Positions 25,701 to 37,967 of a stretch of 64,000 nucleotides of DNA are shown piece after piece (the stretch's first letter is position 1; each line of letters begins with the position of its first letter). The DNA is from Vespa crabro. Its lineage: Eukaryota; Arthropoda; Insecta; Hymenoptera; Vespidae. The translations under genes and the position numbers were made by a program. The notes under the pieces were generated by a model, which had not been told where the DNA came from, did not search any database, and saw only the letters and a program-made list of their open reading frames with translations. Location of the stretch: NCBI RefSeq assembly GCF_910589235.1, contig NC_060956.1:12678999-12742998 (forward strand), written 5' to 3'.

Positions 25701-27120
25701 ACATTTTTCAAACTGTGGAACGAGTATTTTCACTGTTTTCATGATAATATTTCCGCATATAGCGAAATTCACATGTGTTGTTCAGTTTTCTCGATAATTT
25801 TCATGTTAAAGCACGTATTTAAAAATAGTCGGAAAGAAATATTCTAGTTTCATTCTTTATTCTGCGTCGAAAGTATATAAAATCATTGAAATTGAATGTG
25901 ATTTCAACCTTTCGTTTTTCGACGATACGCCTTTATGAGCATAAAATCGTATATTGGATATGAAACAAAGTTAAGACATCAATTCCAAGATAGAAAAGAT
26001 TTTTGATCTTCTGAAATACAATGTCTGAATCGATTGGTAACATTTTTCAAACTGTTGTACGAGTAAGTTCAAAGATTTCACCATTTTATCTCAGCATATA
26101 GCGAAAAACGCATATGTCGATCAGGTTTCTCGATAATTATCATGTTACAACACATATTTACGCATAGTCGGAAAGATATAATCTAGTTTCATTCTTTATT
26201 CTGCGTCGAAAAAATATAAAATCATTGAAATTGAATTAGATTTCAACCTTTCATTTTTCGACGATACAACTTTATGAGCATAAAATCGTATATTGGATAT
26301 GAAACAAAGTTAAGACATCAATTCCAAGATAGAAAAGATTTTTGATCTTCTGAAATACAATGTCCGAATCGATTGGTAACATTTTTCAAACTGTGGAACG
26401 AGTATTTTCACTGTTTTCATGATAATATTTCCGCATATAGCGAAATTCACATGTGTTGTTCAGTTTTCTCGATAATTTTCATGTTAAAGCACGTATTTAA
26501 AAATAGTCGGAAAGAAATATTCTAGTTTCATTCTTTATTCTGCGTCGAAAGTATATAAAATCATTGAAATTGAATGTGATTTCAACCTTTCATTTTTCGA
26601 CGATACGCCTTTATGAGCATAAAATCGTATATACGATATGAAACAATGTTAATACATCAATACCAAGATAAAAAGGATGTTTGATATTCTGAAATAACAT
26701 GTCTGAATAGATTGGTAACATTTTTCGTACTGTTGTCCGGGAAAATTCATTGTTTTCACCATTTTACCTCAGCATATAGCGAAAAACGCATATGTCGATC
26801 AGGTTTCTCGATAATTATCATGTTACAACACATATTTACGCATAGTCGGAAAGATATAATCTAGTTTCATTCTTTATTCTGCGTCGAAAAAATATAAAAT
26901 CATTGAAATTGAATGTGATTTCAACCTTTCATTTTTCGACGATACGCCTTTATGAGCATAAAATCGTATATACGATATGAAACAAAGTTAAGACATCAAT
27001 TCCAAGATAGAAAAGATTTTTGATCTTCTGAAATACAATGTCCGAATAGATTGGTAACATTTTTCAAACTGTGGAACGAGTATTTTCACTGTTTTCATGA
27101 TAATATTTCCGCATATAGCG

Positions 27121-27458
27121 GAATTCGCATGTGTCGATCAGGTTTCTCATTAATTATCATGTTAAAACACGCATTTACACATAGTCGGAAAGATATAATC
27201 TAGTTTCATTCTTTATTCTGCGTCGAAAGTATTTAAAATCATTGAAATTGAATTAGATTTCAACCTTTCATTTTCGACGATACAACTTTATGAGCATAAA
27301 ATCGTATATTGGATATGAAACAAAGTTAAGACATCAATTCCAAGATAGAAAAGATTTTTGATCTTCTGAAATACAATGTCCGAATCGATTGGTAACATTT
27401 TTCAAACTGTGGAACGAGTATTTTCACTGTTTTCATGATAATATTTCCGCATATAGCG
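27121..27458 (+). repeat. Class C monomer of 338 bp, the only length variant
   Basis: This C has four T in the run at 27271-27274 (cattttcgacg) where every other copy has five. It is the only monomer in the window that is not 339 bp, and it shifts the phase of everything to its right by one base. A homopolymer sequencing error would look the same. Confidence 0.9.
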
Positions 27459-29492
27459 AAATTCACATGTGTTGTTCAGTTTTCTCGATAATTTTCATGT
27501 TAAAGCACGTATTTAAAAATAGTCGGAAAGAAATATTCTAGTTTCATTCTTTATTCTGCGTCGAAAGTATATAAAATCATTGAAATTGAATGTGATTTCA
27601 ACCTTTCGTTTTTCGACGATACGCCTTTATGAGCATAAAATCGTATATTGGATATGAAACAAAGTTAAGACATCAATTCCAAGATAGAAAAGATTTTTGA
27701 TCTTCTGAAATACAATGTATGAATCGATTGGTAACATTTTTCAAACTGTTGTACGAGTAAGTTCAAAGATTTCACCATTTTATCTCAGCATATAGCGAAA
27801 AACGCATATGTCGATCAGGTTTCTCGATAATTATCATGTTACAACACGTTTTTACGCATAGTCGGAAAGATATAATCTAGTTTCATTCTTTATTCTGCGT
27901 CGAAAAAATATAAAATCATTGAAATTGAATGTGATTTCAACCTTTCATTTTTCGACGATACGCCTTTATGAGCATAAAATCGTATATACGATATGAAACA
28001 AAGTTAAGACATCAATTCCAAGATAGAAAAGATTTTTGATCTTCTGAAATACAATGTCCGAATCGATTGGTAACATTTTTCAAACTGTGGAACGAGTATT
28101 TTCACTGTTTTCATGATAATATTTCCGCATATAGCGAAATTCACATGTGTTGTTCAGTTTTCTCGATAATTTTCATGTTAAAGCACGTATTTAAAAATAG
28201 TCGGAAAGAAATATTCTAGTTTCATTCTTTATTCTGCGTCGAAAGTATATAAAATCATTGAAATTGAATGTGATTTCAACCTTTCGTTTTTCGACGATAC
28301 GCCTTTATGAGCATAAAATCGTATATTGGATATGAAACAAAGTTAAGACATCAATTCCAAGATAGAAAAGATTTTTGATCTTCTGAAATACAATGTCTGA
28401 ATCGATTGGTAACATTTTTCAAACTGTTGTACGAGTAAGTTCAAAGATTTCACCATTTTATCTCAGCATATAGCGAAAAACGCATATGTCGATCAGGTTT
28501 CTCGATAATTATCATGTTACAACACATATTTACGCATAGTCGGAAAGATATAATCTAGTTTCATTCTTTATTCTGCGTCGAAAAAATATAAAATCATTGA
28601 AATTGAATGTGATTTCAACCTTTCATTTTTCGACGATACGCCTTTATGAGCATAAAATCGTATATACGATATGAAACAAAGTTAAGACATCAATTCCAAG
28701 ATAGAAAAGATTTTTGATCTTCTGAAATACAATGTCCGAATAGATTGGTAACATTTTTCAAACTGTGGAACGAGTATTTTCACTGTTTTCATGATAATAT
28801 TTCCGCATATAGCGGAATTCGCATGTGTCGATCAGGTTTCTCATTAATTATCATGTTAAAACACGCATTTACACATAGTCGGAAAGATATAATCTAGTTT
28901 CATTCTTTATTCTGCGTCGAAAGTATTTAAAATCATTGAAATTGAATTAGATTTCAACCTTTCATTTTTCGACGATACAACTTTATGAGCATAAAATCGT
29001 ATATTGGATATGAAACAAAGTTAAGACATCAATTCCAAGATAGAAAAGATTTTTGATCTTCTGAAATACAATGTCCGAATCGATTGGTAACATTTTTCAA
29101 ACTGTGGAACGAGTATTTTCACTGTTTTCATGATAATATTTCCGCATATAGCGAAATTCACATGTGTTGTTCAGTTTTCTCGATAATTTTCATGTTAAAG
29201 CACGTATTTAAAAATAGTCGGAAAGAAATATTCTAGTTTCATTCTTTATTCTGCGTCGAAAGTATATAAAATCATTGAAATTGAATGTGATTTCAACCTT
29301 TCGTTTTTCGACGATACGCCTTTATGAGCATAAAATCGTATATTGGATATGAAACAAAGTTAAGACATCAATTCCAAGATAGAAAAGATTTTTGATCTTC
29401 TGAAATACAATGTCTGAATCGATTGGTAACATTTTTCAAACTGTTGTACGAGTAAGTTCAAAGATTTCACCATTTTATCTCAGCATATAGCG

Positions 29493-29831
29493 AAAAACGC
29501 ATATGTCGATCAGGTTTCTCGATAATTATCATGTTACAACACATATTTACGCATAGTCGGAAAGATATAATCTAGTTTCATTCTTTATTCTGCGTCGAAA
29601 GTATTTAAAATCATTGAAATTGAATTAGATTTCAACCTTTCATTTTTCGACGATACAACTTTATGAGCATAAAATCGTATATTGGATATGAAACAAAGTT
29701 AAGACATCAATTCCAAGATAGAAAAGATTTTTGATCTTCTGAAATACAATGTCCGAATCGATTGGTAACATTTTTCAAACTGTGGAACGAGTATTTTCAC
29801 TGTTTTCATGATAATATTTCCGCATATAGCG
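29493..29831 (+). repeat. Monomer class H (B head, C body chimera; common form)
   Basis: H has B alleles at s1 to s5 (head aaaaacgcatatg through catatttacgc) and C alleles at s6 to s10. The switch therefore lies in the identical stretch between ttacgcat and the s6 site, about 45 bases. The same form occurs at starts 29493, 30510, 35256, 43731, 46443, 50850, 51528, 52545, 53223, 58308, 60342 and 62715; other starts of B-to-C hybrids have different switch points and are listed separately. H never occurs left of 15256. It follows A (or the C/A chimera) and is followed by C, X or a new A or D. When no C follows I call it H'. Confidence 0.9.
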
Positions 29832-32543
29832 GAATTCGCATGTGTCGATCAGGTTTCTCATTAATTATCATGTTAAAACACGCATTTACACATAGTCGGA
29901 AAGATATAATCTAGTTTCATTCTTTATTCTGCGTCGAAAGTATTTAAAATCATTGAAATTGAATTAGATTTCAACCTTTCATTTTTCGACGATACAACTT
30001 TATGAGCATAAAATCGTATATTGGATATGAAACAAAGTTAAGACATCAATTCCAAGATAGAAAAGATTTTTGATCTTCTGAAATACAATGTCCGAATCGA
30101 TTGGTAACATTTTTCAAACTGTGGAACGAGTATTTTCACTGTTTTCATGATAATATTTCCGCATATAGCGAAATTCACATGTGTTGTTCAGTTTTCTCGA
30201 TAATTTTCATGTTAAAGCACGTATTTAAAAATAGTCGGAAAGAAATATTCTAGTTTCATTCTTTATTCTGCGTCGAAAGTATATAAAATCATTGAAATTG
30301 AATGTGATTTCAACCTTTCGTTTTTCGACGATACGCCTTTATGAGCATAAAATCGTATATTGGATATGAAACAAAGTTAAGACATCAATTCCAAGATAGA
30401 AAAGATTTTTGATCTTCTGAAATACAATGTCTGAATCGATTGGTAACATTTTTCAAACTGTTGTACGAGTAAGTTCAAAGATTTCACCATTTTATCTCAG
30501 CATATAGCGAAAAACGCATATGTCGATCAGGTTTCTCGATAATTATCATGTTACAACACATATTTACGCATAGTCGGAAAGATATAATCTAGTTTCATTC
30601 TTTATTCTGCGTCGAAAGTATTTAAAATCATTGAAATTGAATTAGATTTCAACCTTTCATTTTTCGACGATACAACTTTATGAGCATAAAATCGTATATT
30701 GGATATGAAACAAAGTTAAGACATCAATTCCAAGATAGAAAAGATTTTTGATCTTCTGAAATACAATGTCCGAATCGATTGGTAACATTTTTCAAACTGT
30801 GGAACGAGTATTTTCACTGTTTTCATGATAATATTTCCGCATATAGCGGAATTCGCATGTGTCGATCAGGTTTCTCATTAATTATCATGTTAAAACACGC
30901 ATTTACACATAGTCGGAAAGATATAATCTAGTTTCATTCTTTATTCTGCGTCGAAAGTATTTAAAATCATTGAAATTGAATTAGATTTCAACCTTTCATT
31001 TTTCGACGATACAACTTTATGAGCATAAAATCGTATATTGGATATGAAACAAAGTTAAGACATCAATTCCAAGATAGAAAAGATTTTTGATCTTCTGAAA
31101 TACAATGTCCGAATCGATTGGTAACATTTTTCAAACTGTGGAACGAGTATTTTCACTGTTTTCATGATAATATTTCCGCATATAGCGAAATTCACATGTG
31201 TTGTTCAGTTTTCTCGATAATTTTCATGTTAAAGCACGTATTTAAAAATAGTCGGAAAGAAATATTCTAGTTTCATTCTTTATTCTGCGTCGAAAGTATA
31301 TAAAATCATTGAAATTGAATGTGATTTCAACCTTTCATTTTTCGACGATACGCCTTTATGAGCATAAAATCGTATATACGATATGAAACAATGTTAATAC
31401 ATCAATACCAAGATAAAAAGGATGTTTGATATTCTGAAATAACATGTCTGAATAGATTGGTAACATTTTTCGTACTGTTGTCCGGGAAAATTCATTGTTT
31501 TCACCATTTTACCTCAGCATATAGCGAAAAACGCATATGTCGATCAGGTTTCTCGATAATTATCATGTTACAACACGTATTTACGCATAGTCGGAAAGAA
31601 ATATTCTAGTTTCATTCTTTATTCTGCGTCGAAAAAATATAAAATCATTGAAATTGAATGTGATTTCAACCTTTCATTTTTCGACGATACGCCTTTATGA
31701 GCATAAAATCGTATATACGATATGAAACAAAGTTAAGACATCAATTCCAAGATAGAAAAGATTTTTGATCTTCTGAAATACAATGTCCGAATAGATTGGT
31801 AACATTTTTCAAACTGTGGAACGAGTATTTTCACTGTTTTCATGATAATATTTCCGCATATAGCGGAATTCGCATGTGTCGATCAGGTTTCTCATTAATT
31901 ATCATGTTAAAACACGCATTTACACATAGTCGGAAAGATATAATCTAGTTTCATTCTTTATTCTGCGTCGAAAGTATTTAAAATCATTGAAATTGAATTA
32001 GATTTCAACCTTTCATTTTTCGACGATACAACTTTATGAGCATAAAATCGTATATTGGATATGAAACAAAGTTAAGACATCAATTCCAAGATAGAAAAGA
32101 TTTTTGATCTTCTGAAATACAATGTCCGAATCGATTGGTAACATTTTTCAAACTGTGGAACGAGTATTTTCACTGTTTTCATGATAATATTTCCGCATAT
32201 AGCGAAATTCACATGTGTTGTTCAGTTTTCTCGATAATTTTCATGTTAAAGCACGTATTTAAAAATAGTCGGAAAGAAATATTCTAGTTTCATTCTTTAT
32301 TCTGCGTCGAAAGTATATAAAATCATTGAAATTGAATGTGATTTCAACCTTTCGTTTTTCGACGATACGCCTTTATGAGCATAAAATCGTATATTGGATA
32401 TGAAACAAAGTTAAGACATCAATTCCAAGATAGAAAAGATTTTTGATCTTCTGAAATACAATGTCTGAATCGATTGGTAACATTTTTCAAACTGTTGTAC
32501 GAGTAAGTTCAAAGATTTCACCATTTTATCTCAGCATATAGCG

Positions 32544-32882
32544 AAAAACGCATATGTCGATCAGGTTTCTCGATAATTATCATGTTACAACACATATTTA
32601 CACATAGTCGGAAAGATATAATCTAGTTTCATTCTTTATTCTGCGTCGAAAGTATTTAAAATCATTGAAATTGAATTAGATTTCAACCTTTCATTTTTCG
32701 ACGATACAACTTTATGAGCATAAAATCGTATATTGGATATGAAACAAAGTTAAGACATCAATTCCAAGATAGAAAAGATTTTTGATCTTCTGAAATACAA
32801 TGTCCGAATCGATTGGTAACATTTTTCAAACTGTGGAACGAGTATTTTCACTGTTTTCATGATAATATTTCCGCATATAGCG
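32544..32882 (+). repeat. B-to-C hybrid, switch between s4 and s5
   Basis: It has the B head and catatt at s4 but the C allele ttacacat at s5, and C at s6-s10. It is the earliest switch point among B-headed hybrids in the window, about 55-60 bases into the monomer. Confidence 0.86.
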
Positions 32883-34916
32883 GAATTCGCATGTGTCGAT
32901 CAGGTTTCTCATTAATTATCATGTTAAAACACGCATTTACACATAGTCGGAAAGATATAATCTAGTTTCATTCTTTATTCTGCGTCGAAAGTATTTAAAA
33001 TCATTGAAATTGAATTAGATTTCAACCTTTCATTTTTCGACGATACAACTTTATGAGCATAAAATCGTATATTGGATATGAAACAAAGTTAAGACATCAA
33101 TTCCAAGATAGAAAAGATTTTTGATCTTCTGAAATACAATGTCCGAATCGATTGGTAACATTTTTCAAACTGTGGAACGAGTATTTTCACTGTTTTCATG
33201 ATAATATTTCCGCATATAGCGAAATTCACATGTGTTGTTCAGTTTTCTCGATAATTTTCATGTTAAAGCACGTATTTAAAAATAGTCGGAAAGAAATATT
33301 CTAGTTTCATTCTTTATTCTGCGTCGAAAGTATATAAAATCATTGAAATTGAATGTGATTTCAACCTTTCATTTTTCGACGATACGCCTTTATGAGCATA
33401 AAATCGTATATACGATATGAAACAATGTTAATACATCAATACCAAGATAAAAAGGATGTTTGATATTCTGAAATAACATGTCTGAATAGATTGGTAACAT
33501 TTTTCGTACTGTTGTCCGGGAAAATTCATTGTTTTCACCATTTTACCTCAGCATATAGCGAAAAACGCATATGTCGATCAGGTTTCTCGATAATTATCAT
33601 GTTACAACACGTATTTACGCATAGTCGGAAAGAAATATTCTAGTTTCATTCTTTATTCTGCGTCGAAAAAATATAAAATCATTGAAATTGAATGTGATTT
33701 CAACCTTTCATTTTTCGACGATACGCCTTTATGAGCATAAAATCGTATATACGATATGAAACAAAGTTAAGACATCAATTCCAAGATAGAAAAGATTTTT
33801 GATCTTCTGAAATACAATGTCCGAATAGATTGGTAACATTTTTCAAACTGTGGAACGAGTATTTTCACTGTTTTCATGATAATATTTCCGCATATAGCGG
33901 AATTCGCATGTGTCGATCAGGTTTCTCATTAATTATCATGTTAAAACACGCATTTACACATAGTCGGAAAGATATAATCTAGTTTCATTCTTTATTCTGC
34001 GTCGAAAGTATTTAAAATCATTGAAATTGAATTAGATTTCAACCTTTCATTTTTCGACGATACAACTTTATGAGCATAAAATCGTATATTGGATATGAAA
34101 CAAAGTTAAGACATCAATTCCAAGATAGAAAAGATTTTTGATCTTCTGAAATACAATGTCCGAATCGATTGGTAACATTTTTCAAACTGTGGAACGAGTA
34201 TTTTCACTGTTTTCATGATAATATTTCCGCATATAGCGAAATTCACATGTGTTGTTCAGTTTTCTCGATAATTTTCATGTTAAAGCACGTATTTAAAAAT
34301 AGTCGGAAAGAAATATTCTAGTTTCATTCTTTATTCTGCGTCGAAAGTATATAAAATCATTGAAATTGAATGTGATTTCAACCTTTCATTTTTCGACGAT
34401 ACGCCTTTATGAGCATAAAATCGTATATACGATATGAAACAATGTTAATACATCAATACCAAGATAAAAAGGATGTTTGATATTCTGAAATAACATGTCT
34501 GAATAGATTGGTAACATTTTTCGTACTGTTGTCCGGGAAAATTCATTGTTTTCACCATTTTACCTCAGCATATAGCGAAAAACGCATATGTCGATCAGGT
34601 TTCTCGATAATTATCATGTTACAACACGTATTTACGCATAGTCGGAAAGAAATATTCTAGTTTCATTCTTTATTCTGCGTCGAAAAAATATAAAATCATT
34701 GAAATTGAATGTGATTTCAACCTTTCATTTTTCGACGATACGCCTTTATGAGCATAAAATCGTATATACGATATGAAACAAAGTTAAGACATCAATTCCA
34801 AGATAGAAAAGATTTTTGATCTTCTGAAATACAATGTCCGAATAGATTGGTAACATTTTTCAAACTGTGGAACGAGTATTTTCACTGTTTTCATGATAAT
34901 ATTTCCGCATATAGCG

Positions 34917-35255
34917 GAATTCGCATGTGTCGATCAGGTTTCTCATTAATTATCATGTTAAAACACGCATTTACACATAGTCGGAAAGATATAATCTAGT
35001 TTCATTCTTTATTCTGCGTCGAAAGTATTTAAAATCATTGAAATTGAATTAGATTTCAACCTTTCATTTTTCGACGATACAACTTTATGAGCATAAAATC
35101 GTATATTGGATATGAAACAAAGTTAAGACATCAATTCCAAGATAGAAAAGATTTTTGATCTTCTGAAATACAATGTCTGAATCGATTGGTAACATTTTTC
35201 AAACTGTTGTACGAGTAAGTTCAAAGATTTCACCATTTTATCTCAGCATATAGCG
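34917..35255 (+). repeat. C/A chimeric monomer
   Basis: The head and middle are class C (gaattcgcatgtg, gaaagtattt, aattagat, atacaact). From the T at 35178 onwards (tctgaatcg, ttgtacgagtaagttc, ttcaccattttatctcag) it is class A. The switch lies between 35082 and 35178. Like any A-tailed monomer it is followed by a B head, at 35256. It turns D-B-C plus A-H-C into a pentamer D-B-(C/A)-H-C by removing one monomer length. It is the only C/A join in the window. Confidence 0.92.
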
Positions 35256-37967
35256 AAAAACGCATATGTCGATCAGGTTTCTCGATAATTATCATGTTAC
35301 AACACATATTTACGCATAGTCGGAAAGATATAATCTAGTTTCATTCTTTATTCTGCGTCGAAAGTATTTAAAATCATTGAAATTGAATTAGATTTCAACC
35401 TTTCATTTTTCGACGATACAACTTTATGAGCATAAAATCGTATATTGGATATGAAACAAAGTTAAGACATCAATTCCAAGATAGAAAAGATTTTTGATCT
35501 TCTGAAATACAATGTCTGAATCGATTGGTAACATTTTTCAAACTGTGGAACGAGTATTTTCACTGTTTTCATGATAATATTTCCGCATATAGCGGAATTC
35601 GCATGTGTCGATCAGGTTTCTCATTAATTATCATGTTAAAACACGCATTTACACATAGTCGGAAAGATATAATCTAGTTTCATTCTTTATTCTGCGTCGA
35701 AAGTATTTAAAATCATTGAAATTGAATTAGATTTCAACCTTTCATTTTTCGACGATACAACTTTATGAGCATAAAATCGTATATTGGATATGAAACAAAG
35801 TAAAGACATCAATTCCAAGATAGAAAAGATTTTTGATCTTCTGAAATACAATGTCCGAATCGATTGGTAACATTTTTCAAACTGTGGAACGAGTATTTTC
35901 ACTGTTTTCATGATAATATTTCCGCATATAGCGAAATTCACATGTGTTGTTCAGTTTTCTCGATAATTTTCATGTTAAAGCACGTATTTAAAAATAGTCG
36001 GAAAGAAATATTCTAGTTTCATTCTTTATTCTGCGTCGAAAGTATATAAAATCATTGAAATTGAATGTGATTTCAACCTTTCATTTTTCGACGATACGCC
36101 TTTATGAGCATAAAATCGTATATACGATATGAAACAATGTTAATACATCAATACCAAGATAAAAAGGATGTTTGATCTTCTGAAATACCATGTCTGAATA
36201 GATTGGTAACATTTTTCGTACTGTTGTCCGGGAAAATTCATTGTTTTCACCATTTTACCTCAGCATATAGCGAAAAACGCATATGTCGATCAGGTTTCTC
36301 GATAATTATCATGTTACAACACGTATTTACGCATAGTCGGAAAGATATAATCTAGTTTCATTCTTTATTCTGCGTCGAAAAAATATAAAATCATTGAAAT
36401 TGAATGTGATTTCATCCTTTCATTTTTCGACGATACGCCTTTATGAGCATAAAATCGTATATACGATATGAAACAAAGTTAAGACATCAATTCCAAGATA
36501 GAAAAGATTTTTGATCTTCTGAAATACAATGTCCGAATAGATTGGTAACATTTTTCAAACTGTGGAACGAGTATTTTCACTGTTTTCATGATAATATTTC
36601 CGCATATAGCGGAATTCGCATGTGTCGATCAGGTTTCTCATTAATTATCATGTTAAAACACGCATTTACACATAGTCGGAAAGATATAATCTAGTTTCAT
36701 TCTTTATTCTGCGTCGAAAGTATTTAAAATCATTGAAATTGAATTAGATTTCAACCTTTCATTTTTCGACGATACAACTTTATGAGCATAAAATCGTATA
36801 TTGGATATGAAACAAAGTTAAGACATCAATTCCAAGATAGAAAAGATTTTTGATCTTCTGAAATACAATGTCCGAATCGATTGGTAACATTTTTCAAACT
36901 GTGGAACGAGTATTTTCACTGTTTTCATGATAATATTTCCGCATATAGCGAAATTCACATGTGTTGTTCAGTTTTCTCGATAATTTTCATGTTAAAGCAC
37001 GTATTTAAAAATAGTCGGAAAGAAATATTCTAGTTTCATTCTTTATTCTGCGTCGAAAGTATATAAAATCATTGAAATTGAATGTGATTTCAACCTTTCA
37101 TTTTTCGACGATACGCCTTTATGAGCATAAAATCGTATATACGATATGAAACAATGTTAATACATCAATACCAAGATAAAAAGGATGTTTGATATTCTGA
37201 AATAACATGTCTGAATAGATTGGTAACATTTTTCGTACTGTTGTCCGGGAAAATTCATTGTTTTCACCATTTTACCTCAGCATATAGCGAAAAACGCATA
37301 TGTCGATCAGGTTTCTCGATAATTATCATGTTACAACACGTATTTACGCATAGTCGGAAAGATATAATCTAGTTTCATTCTTTATTCTGCGTCGAAAAAA
37401 TATAAAATCATTGAAATTGAATGTGATTTCAACCTTTCATTTTTCGACGATACGCCTTTATGAGCATAAAATCGTATATACGATATGAAACAAAGTTAAG
37501 ACATCAATTCCAAGATAGAAAAGATTTTTGATCTTCTGAAATACAATGTCCGAATAGATTGGTAACATTTTTCAAACTGTGGAACGAGTATTTTCACTGT
37601 TTTCATGATAATATTTCCGCATATAGCGGAATTCGCATGTGTCGATCAGGTTTCTCATTAATTATCATGTTAAAACACGCATTTACACATAGTCGGAAAG
37701 ATATAATCTAGTTTCATTCTTTATTCTGCGTCGAAAGTATTTAAAATCATTGAAATTGAATTAGATTTCAACCTTTCATTTTTCGACGATACAACTTTAT
37801 GAGCATAAAATCGTATATTGGATATGAAACAAAGTTAAGACATCAATTCCAAGATAGAAAAGATTTTTGATCTTCTGAAATACAATGTCCGAATCGATTG
37901 GTAACATTTTTCAAACTGTGGAACGAGTATTTTCACTGTTTTCATGATAATATTTCCGCATATAGCG

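Larger units (their letters stand above)
25087..31187 (+). repeat. 21-monomer segment, copy 2 (18 monomers, 6101 bp)
   Basis: Monomers 75-92 in order: A1B', A1H', DBC, A1B', A1BC, A1HC, A1HC. Unit starts are 25087, 25765, 26443, 27459, 28137, 29154 and 30171. Order matches copy 1 at an offset of 7119 bp, or 7118 after the 1-base deletion at 27271-27274. Differences from copy 1 are localised: the B at 27798 has s4 cgtttt, and both H monomers here (29493, 30510) have the full C body, whereas their partners at 22375 and 23392 keep B alleles at s9 and s10. The match ends where a D unit replaces the expected A2BC at 31188. Confidence 0.85.
31188..37967 (+). repeat. HOR domain 5: D-B-C-rich block with a pentamer
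   Basis: Monomers 93-112 in order: DBC, A1HC, DBC, D-B-(C/A)-H-C, DBC, DBC. Unit starts are 31188, 32205, 33222, 34239, 35934 and 36951. The B copies at 31527, 33561 and 34578 have gaaagaaatattc; those at 36273 and 37290 have gaaagatataatc. The D at 35934 has gatcttctgaaatacc, closer to the common sequence than other D copies. The C at 35595 has aaagtaaagac (t to a at 35802). Confidence 0.88.

Noticed and set aside
35687..35941. Open reading frame of 84 codons on the - strand
   Set aside because: It lies in a C monomer running into the next D. It is open only through a private t-to-a change at 35802, which removes the reverse-strand TAA stop present in other copies. No recognisable protein features.
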